From Codonopsis lanceolata (taxonomy: Eukaryota; Streptophyta; Magnoliopsida; Asterales; Campanulaceae), in assembly GCA_013146195.2 (NCBI GenBank), contig CM028377.1, positions 172,778,355 through 172,842,354 on the forward strand: 64,000 nucleotides of DNA, written 5' to 3'. The translations under genes were made by a program, and so were the position numbers. The notes below the pieces were generated by a model. The model saw only the letters and a program-made list of their open reading frames with translations. It was not told the origin of the DNA and did no database searches. Within the stretch, counting starts at the first letter, position 1; each line of letters opens with the position of its first letter. Positions 1 to 12,960 of this stretch are shown one piece after another.

Positions 1-720
1 ATTGAGTCCATCTACCCCCACCCACGCTGAACACCACCCTTCGATAAATCCATTCCATTTTAGTTTCCTGCAAACAGACCACGTGCGGCTTCCATCTTCT
101 AAGCAAAGAGCTTATGACTTGTCTCTTACACACATCATTAATACCCCCACACATTCCATGATAAGATTCGTAAATCCATCTACAATTGCTTCCATTTCCT
201 CCTCCCAAAACCCTCCCCGTCGACTGAAGATTCCATACCTTCGTGCTCAAAGTTAAGATTGCATTTCAATTGCTTCAGTTCCCTAGAGCACCTTGTCGAG
301 ACTTATTGAGGTTTTTATGGCAGCTGCTTCCCCTCAGTTTCCTTCCTTTCCTCCTGAAGAAGGTTCAAAATTTTCTCTTCAAATCCGTTGCAAGAAACAC
401 CCACCAATATACCAAACCCGTTGATCCTTCGTTTTACCCAGCCTGAAATATCCTCTAGCACTCCTGACTCCAGCAAAAATTCTTCACTGATGCAATCTTC
501 CGGCCTGACCACCGACAAAGGAGAGCAGAACACTACTTCCTCCTGATCATATTCGGGACTCTCAACTGCCGACGCAAGGTCCTTCCCCCAACCCTCAAGC
601 TCAACCCTTGTACTAGTATTTACTTCGCCTGAGGCCTCAGCCCCTTCAAAACCCTTCAACCCCGAAGTATTACAATCTGGATTTGGGGTCGTCTCTACGC
701 AGAAGAGGGGATGGTTGCTT
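1..720 (-). mobile_element. L1-type LINE fragment (ORF2 endonuclease start and upstream region)
   Basis: On the minus strand, about 185 down to 1 encodes the start of a LINE ORF2 apurinic-like endonuclease. The opening ILSWNVWG and the block VVCLQETKME are diagnostic of the first catalytic strands, with the Glu of the QET motif present. A one-base frameshift separates the two blocks. Upstream, 659-315 encodes 114 aa ending near SRELKQL-like coding, the type of region that precedes ORF2 endonuclease in plant LINEs. The element runs off the left edge, so RT is not visible. It is probably a decayed copy lying in, or just beyond, the 3' part of the PPR gene. Confidence 0.72.
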
Positions 721-2395
721 TGAGGCCACTACATTTGTATGAGAAATATATCTGGAGCACACTGAACTTAATTTTCACATTGTTCACTTCTCATGGACAG
801 ATGCGTAGTAATTTATTGAATGATACTTGCGGCCTCCTTATTTGATATTGCAAAGTTGGTGGCTGGAACCCATCAGAGGAAACAGTTGTGAATTTACAGC
901 ACCAAGAAATATAAAAGGTCAAACCCTCAAAATTAGTCTCTTACTACCTGCTTCCACTACCTCCATATCATGTAAACATACTTGGACACGCACAAGCGTT
1001 CAGATTTTCTGCATCTACCACAAACCCAAATGCATGGGCTATGGTTGGGCCAAATAAATTGTCAAATCAATCATCTGGCATCTTTAGTGCATAACATATT
1101 CCATTGTAAAGGTTTGGTCGACTCTCTCCGTCTTCATAATTAAGTTAGTCATGGCGAGATAAGCTGATTGTGGTAAATTACCTTACCACATCCTTATTTG
1201 GTTCCTTGAATCCTATAACATATAGAATTCGTGGTCAGAACTAGTCTTCAGCCTACAGTGATCTTGAATAACCACTGGTACTTACTCCTCTTTTAGAACC
1301 AAACAAGGAGGAATCACTTGTGATATTCTGGCCTCCATCTAGCTCAGGCTACAGATTGCATTACTCATAAGAACAAACTCTTACTTTCTACCTTAACCAG
1401 AGTCTTCAGCCTACAGTGATCTTGACTAACCACTGGTTCTTATTCCTCTTTTAGAACCAAACAAGGAGGAATCACTTGTGATATTCTGGCCTCCATCTAG
1501 CTCAGGCTACAGATTGCATTACTTATAAGTAAGAGTTAGTACTTTCTCCCTCTCTTTCTCTCTCTCTTACTCTTCCTCCTTACTCTTCCTCCCTAATTTC
1601 AACTATGTAATCCATTCATGTCAATACATGGAGATACCATAACCATTATTCTCCACCCCAATTTCTGTCAACTCAACAAAAAAATGTCTTCAGATATGTG
1701 AAGTCGTAGAAGTCAAAGCAATCAGAAAATCAAAAACTCAGGAGACATAAAAAATAAACGGAAAAACACAAGTAGAATACCATGAAGTTTAAAATAAAAA
1801 AAATAAGAAGAAAAATGAAACCTTTATCAAATTAACAGCAAGATAAGTAAGGTGATGCAAGAGGGACTTAACAGTATCTGATGTGATGCAATAGGGACTT
1901 AAAACTGTATTCAGTAAAAGGATACAAAAATTTGTGTTGGTTTGTGAAAGCATGATACTGGTATAATTCAATGACTTGCTGTTTATATATAGGAAATGAC
2001 ATAGGAAAACACATGCTCTCATACTCAATACACAATCTAGATCAAAGCACCTTTTCCAATAAATTAATATGAAAACTAATTTATGCAAGAGTTAATTTAA
2101 CACATCATGAGACCGAATTAAAATGAATGTAAGAACTTAAGCATCTTAGAGGTTGAAGTACAGATGCAGTACCAAAGAGTGGGACAAAAATGCTTAACCA
2201 GAATATTTACAAGGGATAACAAATAGATCTTGCGTCCACGAACAAGGATAATAATGAAGGGGAAAGGAGAGGGATGAATATGAATAAAATGCCATCTGAT
2301 ATAAGTGGTCAGAGTTTAAAATTACATCTCAAGCTCTATACTTGTTTAAACAAGCACGGCAGAATGTGATCATCATTGAAGAGAAGGATTTTCAC
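721..2395. other. Non-coding stretch downstream of PPR exon 6
   Basis: I find no convincing exon on either strand here. The only clear structure is the 158-bp-period duplication at 1243-1529, followed by a CT-rich tract (about 1545-1590). PPR exon 6 (ends at 2396) finishes mid-codon before a GT donor. This stretch is therefore probably intron, with the remaining PPR exons left of the window. Confidence 0.5.
1243..1529. repeat. Two-copy tandem duplication, period 158 bp
   Basis: A 129-bp block (1243-1371) is repeated at 1401-1529 at exactly 158 bp offset with only a few substitutions. Both start AGTCTTCAGCCTACAGTG and end at TTACT(C/T)ATAAG. The 29-bp linker between them is not repeated. It is non-coding, and its near identity suggests a fairly recent local duplication. 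Confidence 0.9.
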
Positions 2396-5300
2396 CTGTC
2401 CCTTCGCATGCTCTTAAAGACAATTTTAGCCGAATCCACCAATCCAGATATCGCAAATGCTTCCAGCAAGATGTTATAAGCTCTTTGTGTCGGCCTGGGA
2501 CCAAAAACAGGTGGTATTTTTGTAAGAAATTATGAAAAAAAGATTAAATCTAGCCTCTTGAAATATACTGATTGTTTAATATATTGATGATCCACTTATT
2601 CAATTAATGCCAAATAAAAACATATGATAAAATTATACAAAATAACATCAAATAGTAACAACATAAAAGGCTCCAGCCACTCAACCCTATTAAAAATGAA
2701 TCACAGATTGCAATCCCCACCCATTCTGCTATTGGATCACAAACTGGTCTACTTTTCTTCATCCAAAGACACAAGCTCGGTTCGGGCTTGTCATTTAACA
2801 CAGGTTAGATCCAATGATTAACACTCTACAGTTAAGTAAGATCTTTTCTGTTATTTATAAGCTCATTGGAGTATCTCTTTTGCAATTCAATGTTGCTGCC
2901 TGAATACTTTATGTTATGGAAAAATTTGTTTCATCACTTGCTCCAGATAACAACATAAAATTCCTTATAAATTAAATATACACTAAGGTCACCTTTTCCC
3001 TCATGTGTGGGAAGTGGGGGAGTACAAGCTAACCTGAATGGCAGAGTGATTAACTAGCATTTCGTGAAGGTTCTTCTTTTCATTTTTTTTAATACAATAC
3101 TCAAATGGCAAAAGATAACATGAGATATAAAATTATAGCAAAGTCGCTAGGACTTCAGCTTGAACCAAATGGCGTATTCATAATCAATGCACAACTAACA
3201 ATTTTCAGTGGCGGATCGAGGAACTTTGTTCAGTGGTGTCACAATTTATTTCAATCGCTACTAGTGGTATATCTAGGAATTTTTCTCCATAGGGGCGAAG
3301 CATATCCATGAATTTTTCTTCTTGGGGCGTAGGCAAAGAAGGACAGATAATAAAAATGGTCTCACAAATGAACGAAAAAGTCTTTTAGGAAGAAAAAGGC
3401 ATCTACAAAGAATAGAAAAATATATGAATGATGCTCACTATGAGATTTGATTCCAAGTCCTTTAGAAGGGTAATCTTAATGTCACACCATAACCCAACTC
3501 AACCAAGACAATTACATGTACAAGTACCAAAAAGATATTACATATATTAAATTGAGTGGTGTCATGTGACACCTAGGTGGGATACATAGATCCGACCCTG
3601 ATTGTAAAGAGACATTTCACGTCCTAAACAAGCTAAGTTGCTTTCGAATCAGAGAAACTAAACCAGAATACCAATTTGCAAATCATGGACTTACCCAGCA
3701 CATCACTTGATGAACTAGATGTAAACGTACCTCACACCAGCATCAAGCATCTCCTCAAAAACAGCTAATGCTTCCTCTTCCCTTCGAGCTTTTCCATAAG
3801 CACCAATAAGCAAGGAATAGCTCACAACGTCAGGTCGTAAATCAGCACTTTGCATCTAAAATTAGGCATTTACTTCTTAAAAGGAAAAAAATTTGATGTC
3901 CCTAAAATCGTCCTCCTTTCCTTTTTCGGTCCCAAAATAATTACTTTGAAAATGAACATCACTTTAAACCCTTACTTACTTTAATTAGGAAACATGGGCT
4001 TTAAAGGAAATGTGATCAAACAACTAATAGGGACGGAGGGAGTAAAAGAATAAACCATGCAGGAAACCCAAATGGTCGTTGAAGGATGCCATTCATAGTA
4101 CAAAATTAGGCATTTACAAAATCTGACGAAGGCATAAATAAAAATTTAAAACTGAGACACTCAACAACAAAGAGAAGAATAATCATGCAGGAATACCTTG
4201 AAGAGTGAAGCAATAAATAGAGCTAAGATAACTAGGAAAACAACCATAGAACAGCAGTGGTTGAAGATTTCACAGAGGGAAGCAGAGCTTTAAATTGGCA
4301 CCTATTTAAGCGACACTTCCTCTGAGACTCCTAATTTTTAGGATTAGCTCTTATGAGTTTCCGCTCAAGGACATCCTTTTGGAATGCTACAGAATCAATC
4401 GGGATAAGGGGCTTATTCTATGACTATAAAACTTCTTTCCTTTTGTCATTTCCTAGAATCCTTGAACCAATCCACATTTTAGTATTTTAGAATGTATGCT
4501 CATTATATGCAGATCTATTCATATTGGAGACTAGCAGGGTTTAAAGGCTGTGAATTATGCATTGGAACATTATTCAATAAATTAGGTTGAGCTTTGCTCC
4601 TTAAGTTCTTGTCTCCTTACTTAATTGTAGCTTTAAGTATTTGTCTTCTTCCTCTGTCTTACCCACTCTCATCAGATGTTGAATGACATGCAAACGTAGG
4701 ACAAGTAAAAGGTAAAATGGAAGATATATACATCTTCCTATTGTTCTACTACTGTTTCATAAGGAAGTGTGTGTGTGTGTTTGCAAAATATCCTTGTGGT
4801 TTATCTTAAACACAAACTGAGGACTTTGCAGCTTGACCATAATTAACTAGAAGAAATAGATATTTCTCAAACTTACCTGGTCATAGATTTTTGCAACCTC
4901 CTTGTAATTAGGAGCAAATGACATCAAGCTATTATATGTTATAGTGTTTCGTTGAACTCCTCTGCTAGCCATTGTGGAAAACAGTTTACGGGCTTTGTCA
5001 TAGTTCCCTGTCTTTCTATGCATAAAAATCATCATGTGGAACATTTGTTGGTCTGGCTTCAGCGGTGAACCCTCAACGTCTAGAATGGATTCAAAGACTC
5101 CTTCAGCTTCTTCAAACCTGTCTGCCTGCCACAGTCTAGCTCCATTAATGAGGTTCACAACACCAAGCTACACTTCAGTTATTAGGAAAAAAATAGTAAA
5201 CCATTATTTCACCGCCAAAAGTATGTAGATGCACATACTTATTAAGGTTCAGAGAAAGTCCAAATTTTATGATATGCCACCAAGAGGCCCTACAGATACA

Positions 5301-5614
5301 TAGATAGGTAACCAATGAAGGTCAACTCCACTTAAGATCTGAATTTTTATGTTGCAAATCTGTCTGAAGTCAAAAGTTATGCAATACAAAACTGCTAAGA
5401 CAGACAATATATGTCCTAGAGTTTGTGACAGGTCCCTGAGATTGTCTGCTGTATTCTACTTTGACATCCAAATACTGTTGCAAAACAATATCCTATTCGA
5501 GTAATAACTGAGGAGGTTATCCGGAAATTCCATACAATTCAGAGCATCCTTAGTGTGTGTGTGTGTCACACACACACACACACACTTCACTAAGGATGCT
5601 CTGAATTATATGAA

Positions 5615-5650
<36 letters not shown>

Positions 5651-6452
5651 GTATAATAGGCACACGAATACTTCTGATGATTCAAAAACTCGTAGTACTA
5701 AGCGCACACCTTTGAAGGCAACGGCAGCTATGTTCTAAAATAATAACTGCTTAATTACAATCTCTTTGAAGTGAACATAAATGGACATTTAACTCGATGG
5801 TAATGAATGCAACACAGGCCACCCACAATGATTTGTAGAATGAGCACAAGTGTAATTTCTGAAATAGTTCAGCAATAGCTAATTGATTTTGTTCAAAGAT
5901 AGCTATGGTAATGTTCTTTTGAACATTAAGGACAAGAACTATTCTAGGTATCACAACCTCACCCACCATGGCTACTGCAATGGAAAAACAAACCCATTAA
6001 ACAGACATATCTGCTCTTGCTTTACCATCGGTTGTAAGAATTTAGTACCACCAAGAAAATAAATCCCAAACTATGATACAGTTTGGTGCAGATTCATGTT
6101 TTCCAAAAGGACCAAAACACTATACTTAACTATAGTAACACCAACAATATACTTTGGTTTTTATCTCTAGTTTTGGATTTCACTATTGGGACGTTAAAAA
6201 GTAAGGGCCTGTTTGATTTGGCTTATCTAGAAGAACTTATAACTTACCATAAGTTGTTTTTGAAGCATTTGATTTCACTTATGGTAAGATAAGTCATAAG
6301 TTATTTACAAGTCACTTAAAGCACATGTATGACCATAAGTTGCAACGACTAATCCTAGTGTTTAATACTACTTTTCAAAAACAGGTGAGTCCTCTTCTTT
6401 ATTGAAATTTATATATTTCAATATTACTCTTCTTAATAATAGTAATAAAACA

Positions 6453-6485
<33 letters not shown>

Positions 6486-6633
6486 TAATAATAAAAGGAA
6501 TTATAATAATATTAATAAATAATAATATGAATAATGACAATAGTTATAATAATAATAAAAACATTAAATATAGTATTAATAATGATAAATATAATAATAA
6601 TTATTATTATTATTATTATTAATGATAATAATA

Positions 6634-6664
<31 letters not shown>

Positions 6665-7071
6665 ATAATAATAATAACACTAAAAAGTAATATTAATAAT
6701 AATATAGTAAAAATAATCGTAATAATAATAAGTAATGATAATAATAATAAAAGTAATATTAATATCAATATTATAATAATAAAAGATAATATTAATAATA
6801 ATAAAATCAATTATAATAATAAGTAAAAATAATAATATAAATAAAATTAATATTAAAAAATAATAATCATTATTATAATAAAGTAAATAATAATGATAAT
6901 AATAATAGTAATAATTAATAATAGTGATAAAAATTATTAATATTAATAAAATAATAAAAAGTGATAATAATAATAATAATAATAAATAAAATAAATAATA
7001 ATGATAATAATACGATTAAAAGTAATATTAATATTAATAATAATAGTAATAATATTAATATTAATATTAAT

Positions 7072-7102
<31 letters not shown>

Positions 7103-10100
7103 TAAATCACTTTTTGTGATGATGCTATTTTAGTCTCTATATTTGATTTCAGCACTATTTTAACTTATTAATCAAACACACACTCTAACTTATGAAAGCT
7201 AATCAGCACTTTTAAAAACCTAAATCAAACATCACCAGTTATAAGTCATCAGTCATAAGTTATAAGAAATAAGTCATCAGTCATAAGTAATAAGTCATCA
7301 GCACATATCAATAAGTTAAATCAAACAGGCCCTAACTATATGTTTAGTTATCAATTAAGAACATTGCGTTTATACTTATCAAAAAAAGAAATTGCGGTTA
7401 CACTAGTCATAAATTATAATAAAAATACCAACCCCCAAATATATATGCGTGTGTGTTCTTAAGGCACACACACATGATTTGTGAATTCCGAGAAGAAAAA
7501 ATAAACCACTGTTCACTAAGATTGGTTAATTCATAATACTTGAATTTACAAACCCGTTCATTAAAAATCCCATTAATTTTTGAAATTACTCCCTCCGTTC
7601 TGGGCAAAAAGTTTCGTTTGAAATTCAAAACTTTTTAAGAAAATGACATTTTTAGTAGCTCATTAGTAATAAAATGACACTTTTATGCCTTAATTTTTGA
7701 AAGTGGACTCTTTAAGTGAAACATCTCAAAATGGAATAGTGAACTCTTTGCCTGGAACGGAGGGAGTAGTAAAGATCCATGTGTTCCAGATGACGAGTCC
7801 CTTTGAAAAGTCAAACTTTGGAATATTGTACTTTTACTTCTATATGATTCCTTTAAATTGTAATAAAATGACATCTTTTTTTTGTACGCCACATAAGAAA
7901 TATGATGTTTACTAAAAGGAAAGAAAAAAATTAAAAAGAAAAATGATTGTAGCTTGAATTTTGGGAATGGAACTCATTTTGGGACGGATGAAGTATCTTG
8001 TTTATGTAGACTTCTCAAACTTAAAAATAAAAATGAAGGTTAGTTTAAAGGAGGCATTACCATTGCTATTGATATGGCATGTTTCTATATCTAAGCCAGT
8101 GTGGAAAAGAAAAGCTCAGCAAAAGACCTCCCTTGTTTTACGTCCACCACAGACATCAAGACGGAGCAGCATTAAACAATCTTTTCTCCACGAGTTTAAG
8201 AAACTAACCTTTAAGTTGCTGATTTTACAGTGAAGACTCCTTGAAAAATGTCTCTCCCCAAGTTATTATATATTTATTTTGATAAAAGAAAAGCTTTTAT
8301 TAGATCAAAAGAGAAAAACAGAAAACCATCGAACAAGCCATCTGCTGATCCAAGAAAGTGGAAAAAAGAAAAGAATACAAAAAGACAAAGGGAATAGGAA
8401 AACTCGAAACTAATGAAGAACCGCCTCCCATCCCTTGCAAAATCAGCTATGGGGACTCCTCTAAAAGCCCCATAGCTGAAGCTCAAGGAAAAGCATGAAA
8501 AGAAATCTTCTACTAAGGTCAAAGCCTCATCATGAAATATGCGAGGGATACTCTCTGTCCAGATGCCCACAACATACTAAACACAGCACACTGCCACAAT
8601 ATTTAAGCATCCTTGCTGCCCCTAAAAGCCATATACACGGATCCAACTCTCACCAAATATCAAAAAAAGAACACCACAACCTCCACACCATCGAGCAATG
8701 TTAGAAGAAGTCTTGTGAGTCTCATGATTCCCCCCAAGTTATTCCAAAACGGGTTATTAAGATTCCTAATTACCCTTTTCGAAACCCCTCCAAGAATTTA
8801 CAAAATGTTTAGTTGCTCATCTTAATGAAATTTCACAAAAGGAGATATTCATTTCCCCATAAAAGTGGATTCCCCAGTAAAACTGATTGACCCGAGCACT
8901 CTCCAAATGAACACAGCCTAAGACACTTCTAGACAATTAATGAATCACAAATTTGAAATTGATACTGATTTGATTTTGCATCTCACTGCACATTTACTCG
9001 GGAGTTCAGAATAAAACTTCATTTGCAATCTTCAAAGAAGATTACAGTTCCACATGCATATATGCTACCCCAAGGAGTTGCCAATGCCGCAATTCATGTT
9101 CGTTTTAACCAAGCTACTAAATGACATATCACCAAAGATAAATGAAATTAACCTCCGTGAGTTGACACTGATTATTCAGAACTCTAGATTTAATCTCAGA
9201 TTCCTAATACACTGATTAATCAGAACCCTAAATTGGATCCATTAATACTAGATCAAGTTCAATGCAATCGATTATAATATTCATACTCTTGTAGTATGCT
9301 CTCACTTAAAACCAGTGATCAGTTCTCACATTCATTATTATTTGGAGCAAGGGACGTCTCATTGCACTCCCGACCACAGGTTGTTTCTTCTTAGCTCAGT
9401 TACATAATCTGAGAACATTGTTAATTATATTTTGATATTTTCATCATATAGTGCAAAGGAAACAAGCCTGAAGACGAACGATATAGAAAAGAGTGATTAC
9501 CTCAACAAATATCTTAAGCATTATTTGATATGTAATAGCCGAAGGTTCAGGCCCTGATAATTGCATCCTCCGAAATAAAGCTTCTGCCTTATTGCATTGA
9601 CCTCCTTTTCCATATGCTTCCAATAGCGCAGTGTGGGATATCACACTTGGTGGATACCCCTTCTGATTGATGTAGTTGAAAACCCTTTCAGCCTTATTAA
9701 AGTCTCCTTGTTTTCCATATGCTGTAATAAGCATCAACGCATCCATCTCTTTAAAATCCCACCAATGCTGTGTTCGAAGCCACTCAAGAATCTAGAGAAA
9801 AAAGAACAAAGAAATTATATAAAGATACCACAAGATTCCATAAATCACATAATCATAATGAGCTTAGAGAGAACAAAATAATTCCCTTTCATTTATAAAA
9901 AGTAGAGAAAATGGATGCAACATAAATACACAAATCAATGCCCATATATACATGCACATACTCCATCAGTTCCAAAACAAGTGCCACAGTGGATAATCAT
10001 GGAGATTAAGGAGCAAGAACCTCTGTAAACTATCCTTATTAGACAAGATGAAAATAAAAAGTACTTAGTCAAATACAGGGAGGTAGACAGAATCCACTTA

Positions 10101-12716
10101 GTGTGGAATGGACTACTATGAAAGAGTGACATGTATTTTGGGGTAGAGGAAGTGTAATATATACATAGTAAAAGATTATGACAATTATAGCCCGTACTTT
10201 CACATGGATGTACAAGTAAAAATTTGAAGAACTCTACAAAAGAATTGGAATATACAGTATGGACACATTAAAACCCTGATATCATTAGCTAAGAATACTT
10301 CAACAGATCAACTTACAAGACCGTATAACGAATAGAGTGGCATCTTAACCCTGCAAGACTTATATCAGCATCACTTGAGCTATGTCATAGTTCTCAGGAT
10401 TGAGGCTTTAAAGTAACAACTCAATGGACCATCTAACTTTTACAGTTATGCAGTTTATCTATGAATTATCAACCTCAATTTGACAAATGGGCATAACAGT
10501 AGTCCAAAGAGATCATCATTGTTAAAGTAATTGCAATCCGACTAAACTAATTGGTGTTAGCCTGTTAGGTTGGTTGCTCTAACATGGCTCAAAACTAGCC
10601 CCATCTGAAGCCCAAGCTTAGACTCATGCTTCTCCTGGTATCTCATTATTTTGATATTGTTACATGGCATAATAACTCTTAGTATTTAACATTTGGATTA
10701 GTTACTTCCTCTTATAATTCAACTACATAAACATTAACAATTACGAAGCATTTTCTTCGGAAATGCAGAATGATAATGAACCGTTGCATACCTCGCTGAC
10801 AAGATTCCATTTCTTTTGTTGCTTAAATCTAACCAAGGTTCCAACAACTAGGTCCTTCTGAAGAGGCTGGTTCTTGGCCCTTCGAGTTTTGAGCACAGAA
10901 GCTGCAGAGCCCACCTCTTCGATTTCATTCATCAACTTCCGCCAGTTCTTCTGATCTGCTTCATCTGCAGCATTTTCAAAAACTTCTATTTTCTTCCTTC
11001 TCTGCATAAATTTTCTAGGAGACAACATGCCTTGACAGACCACCTCAACTCTTCTTTGGACTTTGAAGTTGGCATCAACAGGATACTTACAAATATTCTG
11101 CTCACTGAAGTAAAGAAACATATTAGCAAGTCATATTACATATCTTTATTTGACATTTAAAATTCAAGCTGGAAAAAATACACAGAAATACCACCACAAT
11201 ATCTGAACAAAGTATATCGACTTAAACATTTAATAGGAAATGCCCAAGATATTTAACATTTTACCCCTTCAGCATGATCCATTATAAAGTCAAAAATTGA
11301 ATCACACTTTCCTTTTTGGTTTTTCCCAAAAATAAGAGTCCTATTCTAAAATTTAAGCTAAAAATCTTCATATTATTCATTCTTTTGCAAACATAATATG
11401 ATAATACTTATCTTGTGTTAATGCAAAAACATTATAATTTCAATGCAATTTAAATGAAATATATAGACCCAAAAGTAAAATGCTAAAACGTGGACTTTTT
11501 ATATGTGACTTTTGTTTTTGGGGTGGGGGAGGGGTGGGGATGGAGATGGAGAGAGTATTATATGACTCCATAGACTACAAATTTCATGTTTCGTCATTCA
11601 AAGAGCACTTGGATCCCATATCAACATTCACATTATAATTACACATACATATGAATGCATGATAGGAGCATAGCTAGCGCTGTTTCTAGCTTTTTTTTTG
11701 TTTTGTTCTTGGTTTGGCTTGTGAATCAAGCCCTGCTATTAAGGGACTGTTATGGCTGTACCATTCTCTTAAGAAAATGTGCATTAAATTAGTGCAAGTT
11801 AGAGGCCATAAATCATAACTTGGGATGCAAATGGTGCAAATTTCGGATGGTGGACCTCTACCCAAACAGATTGAAAGACCTTCAGGGGGCCTAAGGAGGG
11901 CCCCTGCCCCAATCCCTCTCAAAGTTCATAGACTATCAATTTCCCCTTTTTAGGCATATCATATCAAAAGAGGAGATAAAAGGTCTCTTCACCCAGTGCC
12001 AGTGGTCTAAAATAAATAATACCTATGCTATTCCAGCCCAACAGAGGAGATAAAAGGTCTCTTCGCCTTTTTACTTTAAAAAGAAAGTGGAGGACAAGCA
12101 CTGTTTTTCCCAATATGTACTAATAGTCATGTTAATGAGTGTTTGCCGTATAATGCTTCCTGCTAACATCAATGCCTGTATTGAATTTTGACAGATAAAA
12201 CTACCAAATAGTTCAACAACTAGCTCTATCATATTTCTCAAAAATTCAATAGCCTTAGCCTGCAACATCCCAACTTCAACTTGCTCAATTTGCTGACTGA
12301 TTCTAGACATACATTACTAAATATTAAAACTCAGAACAATATGAACTAAAACACAAAAATGTCATAAACCATGTTAAATTCATTTCAAAAAATTATTTAA
12401 TTAAGTTGACTTTAAGAAGCCACCGACCTAAGGCTCTCCTTATCGGTTAGAAGTGGAATAATAATTCTGATACTTCATAAAGTATAACATACCGAATGCT
12501 CTGCCACAGAATGAGCGTTAGCTTTGATGAATGAACTACAGATTTTACTTTAATTCAAACGTGCATAGTTCAATAAGAAAACAGTCAAAAGCGAGGTAAG
12601 GTTAAAGCAGCTATGAGCCTATGATGGCTAATTTATGATGTTAGAACTCACTTGGGCTGAGAACTAAAGGAATAGCGACGAGAAATGGGGAGATTATGCT
12701 GGAGAGAAATGGCCAT
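2396..12716 (-). CDS. P-class pentatricopeptide repeat protein, At3g59040-like (3' end missing)
   Basis: Six exons on the minus strand join in one open frame with GT-AG borders: 12716-12652 (ATG), 11104-10792, 9791-9501, 5125-4877, 3855-3731 and 2494-2396, giving 380 codons plus 2 nt. The N-terminus (MAISLQHNLPISRRYSFSS) is Ser/Arg-rich and looks like an organelle transit peptide. Exon 2 carries the RKFMQRRKK and NWRKLMNEIEE region. Exons 3-6 hold about six 35-residue helical-hairpin repeats, such as VISHTALLEAYGKGGQCNKA and VVSYSLLIGAYGKARREEEA. From recall, order and sequence match Arabidopsis At3g59040, described as a chloroplast PPR protein (PPR287); I could not check this. P-class PPR proteins bind organellar RNA. 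Introns reach 4.4 kb (9500-5126) and carry MITEs. No stop or frameshift is seen, so the gene is probably functional. Confidence 0.9.
3893..4042. mobile_element. Stowaway-like MITE remnant in PPR intron 4
   Basis: The right end is a canonical GGGACGGAGGGAG followed by TA. The left end (TCCCTAAAATCGTCCTCC) is a diverged inverted copy. Size and ends fit the many CTCCCTCCGT Tc1/mariner-type MITEs in this window. The left border is approximate. Confidence 0.6.
5536..5660. repeat. Inverted repeat enclosing a (GT)n/(AC)n tract, followed by (TA)n(CA)n
   Basis: AATTCAGAGCATCCTTAGTG at 5536-5555 returns as its exact reverse complement ending at 5607. The interior is TG then AC dinucleotides, so the whole 72-bp block can fold into a near-perfect hairpin. 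A (TA)n then (CA)n microsatellite follows at about 5615-5650. It lies in PPR intron 3, beside exon 4. Confidence 0.85.
6205..7332. mobile_element. Tourist-like (PIF/Harbinger) MITE with TAA TSD and expanded AAT core
   Basis: The termini are GGGCCTGTTTGATTT at 6205 and its reverse complement ending at 7332, flanked by TAA at 6202-6204 and 7333-7335. GGGCCTGTTTG ends with a 3-bp TWA duplication are typical of Tourist/PIF-Harbinger MITEs. Sub-terminal sequence contains repeated ATAAGT/ACTTAT motifs. The centre has been taken over by an AAT microsatellite, which makes the element 1.13 kb, long for a MITE. It sits in PPR intron 3 and has no coding capacity. Confidence 0.85.
6430..7105. repeat. Long imperfect (AAT)n microsatellite
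   Basis: About 675 bp consist almost wholly of AAT/ATT triplets with scattered interruptions (GATAAT, AAAAGTAAT). Runs switch strand sense, as at 6595-6660 where ATT runs lie next to AAT runs, so local hairpins are possible. The open frames here are low-complexity artefacts. Confidence 0.95.
7589..7766. mobile_element. Stowaway-like MITE in PPR intron 3
   Basis: CTCCCTCCGTTC at 7589 and GAACGGAGGGAG ending at 7766 form perfect terminal inverted repeats, flanked by TA dinucleotides at 7587-7588 and 7767-7768. The 178-bp length and TA duplication fit a Tc1/mariner-derived Stowaway MITE. Confidence 0.88.
8270..8700 (-). mobile_element. Possible LINE 3'-end remnant
   Basis: The block beginning TTTTGATAAAAGAAAAGC at about 8277 resembles the 3' terminus of plant L1 LINEs read on the minus strand, where a terminal ATCAAAA tract is common. 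A 98-aa minus-strand frame here has no recognisable domain. No TSD was found, so this is a weak call. Confidence 0.28.
9958..10154. mobile_element. Degenerate Stowaway-like MITE in PPR intron 2
   Basis: TACTCCATCAGTTCCAAAAC at about 9959 and a diverged inverted counterpart (ATTTTGGGGTAGAGGAAGT) near 10135-10154 look like worn ends of the CTCCCTCCGTTCC MITE family. Several mismatches make the call tentative. Confidence 0.35.
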
Positions 12717-12960
12717 TAATTGCTGCGGAGATGCTGCGCTGGAGATAGAAGAGCACGGTGGTTGAACTTCGATGGTTTGCGACGTCGTGGACGGCGTTGG
12801 TTAGAGGGTTGAGAGAGTGGAACCGGGCTTCGGGTTTTGCCGGAGAGGTGGTGGATGGATTAGGAGGGAAAGCTTGGGACTGATAAGCGAGGGCGATATT
12901 TTTTGGTAAGAGCTGTTTCGGATACGAGTGGACCCACTTTTCGAATTACAGAATTATTTA

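Noticed and set aside
6619..7155. Ile/Asn-rich open frames on the minus strand
   Set aside because: They are translations of the AAT microsatellite and contain no domain.
8274..8570. Phe/Ser-rich 98-aa minus-strand frame
   Set aside because: Low-complexity reading of an AG-rich tract, kept only as a weak LINE 3'-end suggestion.
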